Positions 21,245 through 28,984 of a DNA stretch of 64,000 bases are shown here, piece by piece. The stretch spans positions 7,824,001-7,888,000 of the forward strand of contig NZ_VIWV01000001.1 of NCBI RefSeq assembly GCF_007829875.1, read 5' to 3'. This stretch comes from Streptomyces capillispiralis (GTDB lineage: Bacteria > Actinomycetota > Actinomycetes > Streptomycetales > Streptomycetaceae). Under the pieces are notes generated by a model. The model saw only the letters and a list, made by a program, of their open reading frames with translations. It made no database searches and was not told the origin of the DNA. The number at the start of each line of letters is the position of its first letter. Within the stretch, counting starts at the first letter, position 1. The position numbers and the translations under genes were made by a program.

Positions 21245-21786
21245 CCTGCGAAAACATGGGTCCTGTGCCAATGGGGCCCGATCGTTGCTGTGTCCGCCCG
21301 ACGACGCGGACACCTCACGGAGTCGGGCTTCGGCTCTGGCTGCCCACGCGCCTCTGAAGCTGTCCGCGATTCCCAAGGTAGGGGCATCTGCGGGCAGCTT
21401 CAGCCGAACCAATGCTGACCCTTTCCTGACTTACCTGATGGTGAGTCAGGAAGGGATGACGTGGAGTCCTCTCCGCTTCAACCCCGCATGGCGCTTCCTG
21501 CGTGCGGCGACGCTCCGCTGATACGGGCTTCGGTGTCGACGCGCACGTGGCGTCTCAACCGCCCACGCGGTAGACGGTGGTTGAGTACGGGGAGGGTCTT
21601 CCGCACGGTGAGTGGGCGCCCGCATCGCTCGGTCACGCCGATCCTCCAGTCGATTCGCCCATGACCGGGCCAGCCAGTTCATCGTCGACGTCGGAACTTG
21701 CCTGCGTCGACGACCGTCTCGATCTAGATCAAGGTCGTCCGGGAGTGTCCAATGGACGGCGCATTCGAGGCTCAAGGAGACACCTG
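21245..21786. other. Gene-free stretch after pirin with two palindromes
   Basis: No convincing gene is seen. The stretch is less G/C-rich than its neighbours. It holds a long palindrome at 21422-21453 and a shorter one at 21718-21733 (CTCGATCTAGATCAAG, two mismatches). It ends in a strong ribosome site (AAGGAG, 21774-21779) in front of a truncated reading frame. Confidence 0.5.
21422..21453. promoter_or_regulatory. Long palindrome, TetR-type operator candidate
   Basis: Two 14-base arms (TTTCCTGACTTACC and GGTGAGTCAGGAAG) match at 12 of 14 positions around a 4-base centre TGAT. Size and symmetry are typical of TetR-family operators. The nearest TetR gene is at 22852-23559. No T-run follows, so a terminator is less likely. 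Confidence 0.5.
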
Positions 21787-21880
21787 ATGAGCGAGACCAT
21801 CACCGCGGACGAGGCGAACGAGGCTGGAAGCTCAGCGACCACCGCTCATCCGCATCAGCCGCGTGGAAAGGCGGCCCATG
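21787..21880 (+). pseudogene. Truncated gene start (possible aldo/keto reductase remnant)
   Basis: An ATG with an ideal ribosome site (AAGGAG, 7-base spacing) opens a frame beginning MSETITADEANEAG. The frame has no recognisable body and runs into the antisense hydrolase gene. The first residues, and a K-L-S-D segment in a shifted frame shortly after, faintly recall actinobacterial aldo/keto reductases. The best reading is the 5' stub of a gene lost when the neighbouring segment arrived. Confidence 0.3.
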
Positions 21881-22787
21881 CAGTGATGGCGAAGCCGTCG
21901 CCCTCTTGCCTGGCCTCGGCGGCCCCGTGCCCCGGCCAGTGGGCCGGGATGATGAGCTCGCGCAGCTCGGCAGCTCGGGAGAGATAGGCGCGGCGGGTCT
22001 TGGCCGCGAGCTGGAGGTCGTCGCAGAAGCAGCTGTTCCAGCCGGGTTCGAGGACTTGTACGGGGCTGTGCAGCATGTCCCCGACGAAGACAGCGCGGTC
22101 GGTGCCCGAGCGCAAGGTGAGGACGGACGAACCGGGGGTGTGGCCCGGTGCGGCCTCCAGCAGCAGGCTGTCGTCGATGCGGTGGGTGTCCTCCCACAGC
22201 ACCACCTGTCCGGCGTGGTGGATGGGGGCGATGCTGTCGTTGAACACGAGTTTGCTGCCCTCCCAGCGGAGGCGCTCGTGCTCGTCGCGCGGCGCTCGGC
22301 CGCGACGGGGGCTTTCCGGGTCGAAGTACAGGTTGTCGGCGCGCGGGATCAGGTATGTGGCGTTGGGGAAGGTGGGTACCCATTGGCCGTCACGCAACTC
22401 GGTGTTCCAGCCGACGTGGTCGTAGTGAATGTGAGTGTTGACGACAACATCGACGTCCTGGGGCTCGACGCCGGCCTCGCGCAGGCGGGCGAGGTAGTCG
22501 GTCCGTAGTCCGGCGAACTGCGGGACCTGCGGACGCTCTCGGTCGTTGCCGACTCCGGTGTCCACCAGGATGGTCCGGTCCTCGCTGCGCAGGACCCAGG
22601 TCTGGATGTGGCAGCGGTAGGCGTCGTCGGCGGGAGTCCAGAAGTCAGGCGCCAGCCACTCCTGGTTGCGCCGCCAGGTCTCCTCGTCGCTGTCCGGGAT
22701 GATGAAGCGGTTAGTACGGATGGGGCCGGACCACTCGATGACGCGCGTGATCTCGACGTTGCCGAGCGTAATAGTGTCTGCGGGCAC
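21855..22787 (-). CDS. Metallo-beta-lactamase-fold hydrolase
   Basis: A 310-residue MBL-fold protein. The metal motif HIHYDH is at residues 119-124, Asp76 precedes in VDTG, and later ligand regions appear as APGHTPGSS, GDML and PAHWPGH. These place it in the glyoxalase-II-like/lactonase branch; the substrate is unknown. The GTG start at 22787 has a GGAGGATC ribosome site. The TetR gene lies 64 bases upstream on the same strand, suggesting a two-gene unit in which the regulator controls its own operon. Confidence 0.9.
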   Translation of the reverse strand: MPADTITLGNVEITRVIEWSGPIRTNRFIIPDSDEETWRRNQEWLAPDFWTPADDAYRCHIQTWVLRSEDRTILVDTGVGNDRERPQVPQFAGLRTDYLARLREAGVEPQDVDVVVNTHIHYDHVGWNTELRDGQWVPTFPNATYLIPRADNLYFDPESPRRGRAPRDEHERLRWEGSKLVFNDSIAPIHHAGQVVLWEDTHRIDDSLLLEAAPGHTPGSSVLTLRSGTDRAVFVGDMLHSPVQVLEPGWNSCFCDDLQLAAKTRRAYLSRAAELRELIIPAHWPGHGAAEARQEGDGFAITAWAAFPRG

Positions 22788-22851
22788 GACAGATCCTCCG
22801 GAGAGAGGCGGGACGGGTCGGATACGGATTCGGTCGTCGCGCGGCGGTGGT

Positions 22852-23559
22852 TCAGGCGGTCCGCGCCGGTTCGTCCGGTGCGAGTGCGTAACGGGCCAGG
22901 AAGGTGCGGACGGCCTCCTCGATCACCACGTCCGCCGGGGGCTGACCGGCCGTCTCCTCCTCGAAGGCCATGATCCTCGGCCAGACGAGGAACTCCTGGA
23001 CCATGCCCATGAACTGTCGGGCCGCGAGGCGGGTGTCCGGGCATCGCAGGCGGCCGTCGACGACCAGGGCGTCGAGACAGTCCGCGAACGCGTCCGCGAT
23101 CGGCCCCTTACCCAGCTGGTAGAACTCCTCGGCGATCCACGGCAGGCGCCCGGACTCGCTCACCACGAGCCGGGCGAAACGGATCTGGTCCGTCTCGGCG
23201 GTGAAGCGCTGGAGGGACTGGGCGAACCCCCGCAGGATGTCGTCGACGCTCGCACCCAGCGGGCATTCGACGAGCCGACGATCGGGGCCGGCGAACGTCG
23301 ACCAGTGGCGGCGGACCATCTCCCGGAAAACCGCCTCCTTCGATCCGAAACGGTTGTAGACGGTCTGCCGTGAAACTCCCGCCCCTTCGGCCATCCGATC
23401 CAGATTCACGCCGTCGTAGCCGTCGGCGAGGAAGAGGTCCTTCGCCGCAGCGAGGATCTTCTCCTCGGAGGCCGACCTGCGCCCCCCGCCTCCCTCATGC
23501 CGTGACCCAGGCCGGCCTGCGCCCAGTTGTCCACCCACGCCGTTCCGCTCCTCGCTCAC
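22852..23559 (-). CDS. TetR-family transcriptional regulator
   Basis: A 235-residue repressor-like protein. The N-terminal helix-turn-helix (about residues 30-77, with GVNLDRMAEGAGVSRQTVYN) is typical of TetR. The C-terminal ligand domain resembles the TetR_C class that begins near residue 100. The first 28 residues are Gly/Arg-rich and may reflect a later true start. A perfect palindrome at 23671-23688, 112 bases upstream, is the likely autoregulatory site. It is followed by the MBL hydrolase gene, the probable target. Confidence 0.92.
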   Translation of the reverse strand: MSEERNGVGGQLGAGRPGSRHEGGGGRRSASEEKILAAAKDLFLADGYDGVNLDRMAEGAGVSRQTVYNRFGSKEAVFREMVRRHWSTFAGPDRRLVECPLGASVDDILRGFAQSLQRFTAETDQIRFARLVVSESGRLPWIAEEFYQLGKGPIADAFADCLDALVVDGRLRCPDTRLAARQFMGMVQEFLVWPRIMAFEEETAGQPPADVVIEEAVRTFLARYALAPDEPARTA

Positions 23560-23670
23560 ATACCGGGCTCACCTGCCCAGTCGGGCTTGCCGGCGCGGGG
23601 TCGCCGTCTCCGGGGCAGGCGTGCCCGCTCACAACAAGAGCCTCGATCAATCCATGGCTGACCTGACTAG

Positions 23671-23688
23671 CTGTACTTTACAGTACAG
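23671..23688. promoter_or_regulatory. Perfect palindrome, probable TetR operator
   Basis: CTGTACT and AGTACAG arms surround a 4-base TTAC centre. The site is upstream of the TetR gene in an A/T-rich patch that could hold its promoter. The form is typical of TetR self-regulation. Confidence 0.6.
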
Positions 23689-23895
23689 TCCAATTTCTAG
23701 GGTCCAGATCCGTCGATGTGCAGGGGGAGGCGGCGGGAGAGGGGCGCGAACGGGCCGACCACGCCTTCCGCCACCGGCGCTCCGCCGAGGCTGGGAGACT
23801 CCGAGTGGCGACCGGCTGAGATGTCGGCCGAGAAGCGCGGTCGCTTCGACCTCGACGAGAACGTCCGGCTCGAGAGGTGCTCGACGCCGATGGCC

Positions 23896-24038
23896 CGGTC
23901 GCACGAGGACATCGTGCGGGCCCGTGAGGACTGGATGACGGGGCCCGTTTCGGCGAGGTGCAGGGGTACGACGGGGCCCCACTGCCCGCGCCGGAACTGC
24001 CGAACGCGCCCTTGAGGCCGCGAGGAAGGGTGCGCTGA
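23896..24038 (+). pseudogene. Duplicated, broken pirin 3' end
   Basis: This 143-base stretch is nearly identical to the last 143 bases of the pirin gene (21100-21242), including the RSHEDIVRAREDWMTG coding block. A one-base loss after that block shifts the frame, and no upstream pirin sequence is present. With the intact copy it brackets the MBL-TetR segment as a direct repeat about 2.8 kb apart. The rest of 23560-24209 holds the palindrome above and nothing else I recognise. Confidence 0.8.
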
Positions 24039-24209
24039 ACCGTACCCCTGCCTCGGGCCTCCGGTTCCCGCCCCCGGGTGCCTCGAAGCTGACCGCACGG
24101 GGGCACGCGGCCCTCACCTCTTGCGCCGGTCAGGTACCGGTGTCCCGGAGCGCGGCGCGTACTCCCGCTGTCGTACGCGTTCGCTGCGAAGCGCTCGTAC
24201 GGTGAGGCT

Positions 24210-25382
24210 GTGAGCCGTTCCGTCCCCTGGCGCCGCCCGCGCGTTCCCCGGCCGCTGCCTCCGCCGCTCGCGGATGCGGCGGTCGCGGTGGTCGTCGCGG
24301 TGTTCACCGGATCGGACGCGGCGGTCAACGACGCCGGTCACCGGCAGGCCGACGGGGTGACCTGGCTGCTGTTCGCGGTCTCGATCGGCGCGCTGCTGGT
24401 GCGCAGCCGGTGGCCGGTGGCGGTCGCGGTGGTCACCGGGGCGGCGTGCGCGGGGTGGGCGCTGTACGGGCACATCGGTGAGCTGCTGAACCTGCCCGTG
24501 ATGGTCGCCCTGTACACGGTCGCCGTGCACGGCGACCGCCCGCGCACCGTCCGTACCGGCGTGGTGGCCGCGCTCGCCTCGGGGACCGTGTCGCTGGTCG
24601 CCGGGATCGACGTGGCCCAGCCGCAGGGCGCGCCGTTGCTCGAGATGCTGTGGCCGCTGGTGCCGCTGCTGCTGGGCGAAGCGGTGCGGGGGAGACGGGA
24701 GTTGGTGCGCGAGTACGCGGACCGGGCGGAGCGGGCGGAGGCGGAGCGGGAGCGGGAGGCCCGGCGCCGGGTGGAGCAGGAGCGGGTGCGGATCGCCCGG
24801 GAACTGCACGACGTGGTGGCCCACACCGTGTCCGCGATGACCGTGCAGGCGGGCCTGGCGCTCGACGCGTTCGAGAAGAGGCCGGAGGTGGCGCGCGCGG
24901 CGATGCGCCAGGTGCGGGCGTCCGGCAAGGAGGCGGTACGGGAGTTGCGGGCCACGGTGGGTGTGCTGCGCGCGGAGGGCGGCGCCCCGACCGGCCCCGC
25001 ACCCCGGCTGAGGGAGCTGACGGAGCTGGTGGAGCGGGTGCGGGCGGCCGGCCTCGAGGTGGACCTGCGCCTGGACGGCGGGGCGCTGCCGCAGGTGGTG
25101 GAGCTGGCGGCGTACCGGATCGTGCAGGAGGCGCTGACGAACGTGATCAGACACGCCGGGGCACGGCACGCGGCGGTGGCGGTGACCCGGGACGGCGACC
25201 GGCTGGTCGTGGAGGTCGTCGACGACGGGAGCGCCTCCGCCGGACCGGGTGACGGCTTCGGCCTGATCGGCATGCGGGAGCGGGCCGCGGCCGTCGGCGG
25301 CCGGACGGAGGCGGGGCCGGTACCGGGCGGCGGCTGGCGGGTGCGGGCGGAGCTGCCCGCCGACCGGGGAGCGCCGGAGTGA
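24210..25382 (+). CDS. Two-component sensor histidine kinase (NarL-partner type)
   Basis: A 390-residue kinase. Four or five hydrophobic segments span residues 20-155, a charged coiled stretch follows (165-195), then a HisKA_3 dimerisation domain with phosphoryl-acceptor His200 in ARELHDVVAH. A HATPase_c domain ends the protein (EALTNVIRHA, then DDGSASAGPGDGFGLIGM). The sensory part has no large external loop, so it may sense a membrane or cell-envelope signal. GTG start. Its stop overlaps the start of the response regulator. Confidence 0.95.
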   Translation: MSRSVPWRRPRVPRPLPPPLADAAVAVVVAVFTGSDAAVNDAGHRQADGVTWLLFAVSIGALLVRSRWPVAVAVVTGAACAGWALYGHIGELLNLPVMVALYTVAVHGDRPRTVRTGVVAALASGTVSLVAGIDVAQPQGAPLLEMLWPLVPLLLGEAVRGRRELVREYADRAERAEAEREREARRRVEQERVRIARELHDVVAHTVSAMTVQAGLALDAFEKRPEVARAAMRQVRASGKEAVRELRATVGVLRAEGGAPTGPAPRLRELTELVERVRAAGLEVDLRLDGGALPQVVELAAYRIVQEALTNVIRHAGARHAAVAVTRDGDRLVVEVVDDGSASAGPGDGFGLIGMRERAAAVGGRTEAGPVPGGGWRVRAELPADRGAPE

Positions 25383-26044
25383 TCAGGGTGGTGCTGGCCG
25401 ACGACCAGACCGTGGTGCGGGCCGGCTTCCGGGCCCTGCTCGACCTGACCGACGACCTGGTGGTGGTCGCGGAGGCCGCCGACGGCGCGCAGGCGGTGGA
25501 ACTGGCCCGCACCACCCGCCCCGACGTGGTGCTGATGGACATCCGCATGCCCCGGACCGACGGCCTGGAGGCCACCCGCCGCATCGTCGCCGACCCCGCC
25601 CTCGACGCCGTACGGGTGCTGGTGCTGACGACGTACGAGGCCGACGAGTACGTCTTCGAGTCCCTGCGCGCCGGGGCGGCGGGCTTCCTGCTGAAGGACA
25701 TCGACCCGGACGACCTGCGTGCCGCGATCCGCACGGTCGCGGCCGGGCGCAGCCTGCTCGCCCCCGCCGTCACCCGCCGGGTGATCGAGGAGTTCACCCG
25801 GCTGAGGGCGCCCGGGGCGCGGGCCCGGCAGCGGTTGGACCCGCTGACCGACCGGGAGCGGGAGGTACTCGCGCTGGTCGGCCGCGGGCTGTCGAACGAC
25901 GAGATCGGAAGCCGGCTGATCATGTCCCCGCTGACGGCGAAGACACATGTCAGCCGGGTGATGACCAAGCTGGGGGCCCGGGACCGCGCGCAACTGGTCG
26001 TGGCGGCGTACGAGACCGGTCTGGTGCGGGCCGGGGAGGACTGA
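25379..26044 (+). CDS. LuxR/NarL-family response regulator
   Basis: A 221-residue regulator. The receiver domain carries Asp54 as phosphorylation site, the acidic pair D8-D9 and the conserved Lys in LLKDIDP. A C-terminal LuxR helix-turn-helix contains LTDREREVLALVGRGLSNDEI. The GTG overlaps the kinase stop. A perfect inverted repeat starts one base after its stop codon, just before the ABC transporter gene, which makes the downstream transporter the likely target. Confidence 0.95.
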   Translation: MIRVVLADDQTVVRAGFRALLDLTDDLVVVAEAADGAQAVELARTTRPDVVLMDIRMPRTDGLEATRRIVADPALDAVRVLVLTTYEADEYVFESLRAGAAGFLLKDIDPDDLRAAIRTVAAGRSLLAPAVTRRVIEEFTRLRAPGARARQRLDPLTDREREVLALVGRGLSNDEIGSRLIMSPLTAKTHVSRVMTKLGARDRAQLVVAAYETGLVRAGED

Positions 26045-26062
26045 CTACTCCCGGCGGAGTAG
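26045..26062. promoter_or_regulatory. Inverted repeat, probable response-regulator box
   Basis: CTACTCC and GGAGTAG flank a 4-base CGGC. The site directly follows the response-regulator stop and lies 57 bases before the ABC ATPase start. It may be the NarL-type binding site controlling the transporter, or alternatively a small hairpin. Confidence 0.5.
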
Positions 26063-26118
26063 CGGCCGGCTCCCGTCGGCGGATGTCGCCCCGTGCCGTC
26101 CTCCGTAGCGTCGGCGAC

Positions 26119-27057
26119 ATGATCCAAGCAACGGAACTCACCAAGCGATACGGCGCGAAGACCGCCGTGGACGCCCTGTCCTTCACGGTCCGTCCCGGCC
26201 GGGTGACCGGGTTCCTCGGCCCCAACGGCGCGGGCAAGTCCACCACCATGCGACTGGTCCTCGGCCTCGACACACCGACCGCGGGCTCGGTCACCGTCGC
26301 GGGCCGCCCCTACGGCCGGCTGGCCGCACCCCTGCGTGAGGTCGGCGCCCTGCTGGACGCGCGAGCCGTGCACGGCGGCCGCACGGTGCGCCGGCACCTG
26401 CTCGGCCTGGCCCGCTCCAACGCCCTCCCGGCCCGGCGGGTGGACGAGGTGCTGGGGACCGTCGGCCTGGAGGCCGCCGCCAACCGGCGGGCCAAGGGGC
26501 TGTCGCTGGGCATGGCCCAGCGGTTCGGCCTCGCGGCCGCCCTGCTCGGCGACCCCGGCGTGCTGGTCCTCGACGAACCGGTCAACGGGCTGGACACCGA
26601 GGGCATCCGCTGGATACGGGACCTGCTGAAGTCCCTGGCCGCGGAGGGCCGCACGGTGTTCCTCTCCAGCCACCTGATGAGCGAGCTGGAACGGACCGCC
26701 GACCGGATCGTCGTCATCGGCCGGGGCCGCCTGCTCGCCGACACGGACATGCGGGACTTCATCGAGGCGCACTCGCCCGACTCCGCCCTGCTGCGCACCC
26801 CGCACGGCGAGTCCGGCCCGATGCGCGCCCTGCTGGAATCGCGCGGCGCCTCGGTACGCCTGGACGCACACGGCCGGTGGCGGGTGACCGGACTGGACGC
26901 CCCCGCCATCGGCGAACTCGCCCGCGTGCACGGCCTCGCCGTACACGAACTGACCCCCCTGCGCCGCTCCCTGGAAGAGATCTACACGGCCATGACGGAA
27001 GAGGCCGTCGAATACCAGGGGAGCGGTGACAGCGACGCGGAGGAGGCGCCGCGATGA
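26119..27057 (+). CDS. ABC transporter ATP-binding protein
   Basis: A 312-residue ATPase of the drug/lantibiotic-type ABC-2 export class. It has Walker A GPNGAGKST (34-42), a variant signature LSLGMAQR, Walker B VLVLDEPVNGLD and H-loop SSHLM. A C-terminal extension of about 100 residues is typical of this class. The ATG at 26119 (MIQATELTKRYG) is preferred because the family begins there. Its stop overlaps the permease start. Co-location with a two-component system suggests drug or envelope-stress response. Confidence 0.93.
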   Translation: MIQATELTKRYGAKTAVDALSFTVRPGRVTGFLGPNGAGKSTTMRLVLGLDTPTAGSVTVAGRPYGRLAAPLREVGALLDARAVHGGRTVRRHLLGLARSNALPARRVDEVLGTVGLEAAANRRAKGLSLGMAQRFGLAAALLGDPGVLVLDEPVNGLDTEGIRWIRDLLKSLAAEGRTVFLSSHLMSELERTADRIVVIGRGRLLADTDMRDFIEAHSPDSALLRTPHGESGPMRALLESRGASVRLDAHGRWRVTGLDAPAIGELARVHGLAVHELTPLRRSLEEIYTAMTEEAVEYQGSGDSDAEEAPR

Positions 27058-27818
27058 GTACGGCCTTGATCCCGACGCCCGGATTCCGGGAGGCCCTGGC
27101 CTTCGAATGGACGAAGTTCGCGAGCCTGCGCTCCACGGTGTGGACGACGGCCACGGCTGCCCTGGTGACCGTACTGGGCGCGGTGTTCGTCGGACTGACC
27201 GGCAGCCTGCAACCGGACGACACGGTCCTCGGCGGCAGCCTCACCCTGAGCGTGGTCGCGCTGATGGCCGCGGGAGTGGTGGGCGCCCTCACGGTGTCCG
27301 GCGAGTACGCGAGCGGCACGATCGCCGCGACCCTGGCCGCGACACCCCGCCGCGGCCGGGTGCTGGCCGCCAAGGCGACCCTGCTGGCGGGGATGCTGTA
27401 CGGGCTGGGGCTCGCCGCGTGCACGGTGGCGTACCTGCTGGGCGACGCCGTCCTCGACGGTTCGTACGCCCAAGGGGAGCCGCTGCCCGCGCTGTTCGGC
27501 GTCGCGGCACTCTTCTCCGCCGTCGGAGTGCTGGGACTGGCGATCGGAACGGTCGTGCGTCATGCGGCCGGCGCGGTCGCCGCCGTGGTCGCCGTGCTGC
27601 TGCTGCCGTCCCTGTTCGGGCCGCTCCTCGGCGGCCTGCGGCCCTGGGTCGCCGGAGCCTCCCCGACCGCCGCGCTGGAGAAGCTCACGCAGACGTCCGA
27701 CGCGACCCCGGACACGGTCGGCACCCTGGGCCCCTGGCCGTCCCTGGCACTGGTCACCGCGTACACCGCCGTCGCCCTGGCCGGAGCGGCGCTCGTCCTG
27801 CGGAGGCGTGATGTCTGA
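27054..27818 (+). CDS. ABC-2-type transporter permease
   Basis: A 254-residue membrane protein with about six hydrophobic segments. The first follows the amphipathic block EALAFEWTKFASLRSTVW, which is typical of ABC-2 permeases in actinobacteria. Four-base overlap with the ATPase gene. It should form the membrane part of the exporter. The next gene starts within its last codons. Confidence 0.92.
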   Translation: MSTALIPTPGFREALAFEWTKFASLRSTVWTTATAALVTVLGAVFVGLTGSLQPDDTVLGGSLTLSVVALMAAGVVGALTVSGEYASGTIAATLAATPRRGRVLAAKATLLAGMLYGLGLAACTVAYLLGDAVLDGSYAQGEPLPALFGVAALFSAVGVLGLAIGTVVRHAAGAVAAVVAVLLLPSLFGPLLGGLRPWVAGASPTAALEKLTQTSDATPDTVGTLGPWPSLALVTAYTAVALAGAALVLRRRDV

Positions 27819-28824
27819 CCGTCGGCGCGTCGTCCTGGTACTGCTGGCGCTGGTGAGCGCCGCGGGTCTGCTGGCGCCCGCAGCGCCGCGGGCGCACGTC
27901 CGCGAGAGCGCCCGGGTGGTGGACGAGGAGCGGACGGACGGCCGGATCGTCGACCTGACCGTGCGCTCGCCCGCCCTCGGACGCGACGCCCGGGTCCGGC
28001 TGCTGACCCCGGACGGCTGGGAACGGCGCGGCCGTCACGACCGCTGGCCGGTCCTGTACCTGTTCATCGGCGGCGACGGCGACCACGAGACCTGGACGCG
28101 GGAGTACCGGGTCCACCGGAAGCCGTCGCTGCGCGACACCCTGGTCGTCATGCCCGAGATGCCGCTGTACGGCTTCTACAGCGACTGGTGGAACCACGGC
28201 GACGGCGGACCGCCCGCCGTGGAGGGCTTCCACCTGCGCGAGGTGCTGCCCCTGCTCGAACGCGACTACGGCGCGGGCACCCGGCGGGCGGCGGCGGGGG
28301 AGTCCCAGGGCGGTTTCGGCGCCCTCTCCTACGCCGCGCGGCACCCGGGACTCTTCCGCTCCGTGGCCTCCTACAGCGGCTTCGTGCATCCGCTCCAGCA
28401 CCCGCACGCGGTACGGGCGGGCATGACCCACCTGGGGCTCGACTGGCGGGCGCTGTGGGGCGACCCTGTCGCCCAGCGCGCGATCTGGCAGGCGCACGAC
28501 CCCTACCACCTGGCGGAACGTCTGCGGGGCACCCGCGTGCACCTGGCCGCCGGAGACGGCCGGGCGGGAGCCCTCGACCCGCCCGGGACCGCACCCGATC
28601 CCGCCGTCCCGGGCCTGGAGGATCCCGGGGACCCCTTCCCCGCCGACGTGATCTCGCCGACGGAGACCCTGATGGGGGAGGAGTCGCGGACCGTCGCCCA
28701 GCGGCTGGAGCGGGCCGGCGCCCGGGTGAGCACGCACTTCTACGCCGGGACGCACTCCCCGCCGTACTGGTGGCGAGAGCTGGACCGCACCCTGCCGATG
28801 CTGCTCGGGACCCTGGGCCGGTAA
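27811..28824 (+). CDS. Secreted alpha/beta-hydrolase esterase
   Basis: A 337-residue protein of the putative-esterase family (PF00756, as in antigen 85 and esterase D). An N-terminal signal peptide is seen (RRRVVLVLLALVSAAGLL, then APAAPRAHV). The nucleophile elbow is GESQGGFGAL, and the catalytic His is probably in AGTHSPPYW near the end. It overlaps the permease by eight bases, so it belongs to the two-component/ABC operon. It may act on envelope lipids or an exported compound. A strong terminator hairpin follows seven bases after the stop. Confidence 0.88.
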   Translation: MSDRRRVVLVLLALVSAAGLLAPAAPRAHVRESARVVDEERTDGRIVDLTVRSPALGRDARVRLLTPDGWERRGRHDRWPVLYLFIGGDGDHETWTREYRVHRKPSLRDTLVVMPEMPLYGFYSDWWNHGDGGPPAVEGFHLREVLPLLERDYGAGTRRAAAGESQGGFGALSYAARHPGLFRSVASYSGFVHPLQHPHAVRAGMTHLGLDWRALWGDPVAQRAIWQAHDPYHLAERLRGTRVHLAAGDGRAGALDPPGTAPDPAVPGLEDPGDPFPADVISPTETLMGEESRTVAQRLERAGARVSTHFYAGTHSPPYWWRELDRTLPMLLGTLGR

Positions 28825-28830
28825 GGGCGA

Positions 28831-28889
28831 CCGGGGGACGGCGCGTACCGCCCCGGCTGCGGGCGCGGGCGGTACGCGCCGTCCCCCGG
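28831..28889. terminator. Strong stem-loop terminator
   Basis: Perfect inverted repeat of 23 bases (28831-28853 and 28867-28889) with a 13-base loop, placed directly after the esterase stop. There is no long T-run, as is common for Streptomyces terminators. It should end the two-component/ABC/esterase operon. Confidence 0.8.
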
Positions 28890-28899
28890 CCCAATTGCT

Positions 28900-28941
28900 T
28901 GGCTAGCCACATAATCGGTGCTACTTTTATGTGGCTGGCCA
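28900..28941. promoter_or_regulatory. Large inverted repeat, probable MarR operator
   Basis: Arms of 15 bases (TGGCTAGCCACATAA and TTATGTGGCTGGCCA) pair at 14 of 15 positions around a 12-base centre, 44 bases before the oxidoreductase start. Each arm contains a GGCTAGCC or GGCTGGCC core that is itself near-symmetrical. The MarR-type regulator two genes on is the natural candidate to bind it. Confidence 0.65.
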
Positions 28942-28984
28942 CAGAAGTGGTCGGCGTGACGAACCCACCGAGGGGACAGCACTC

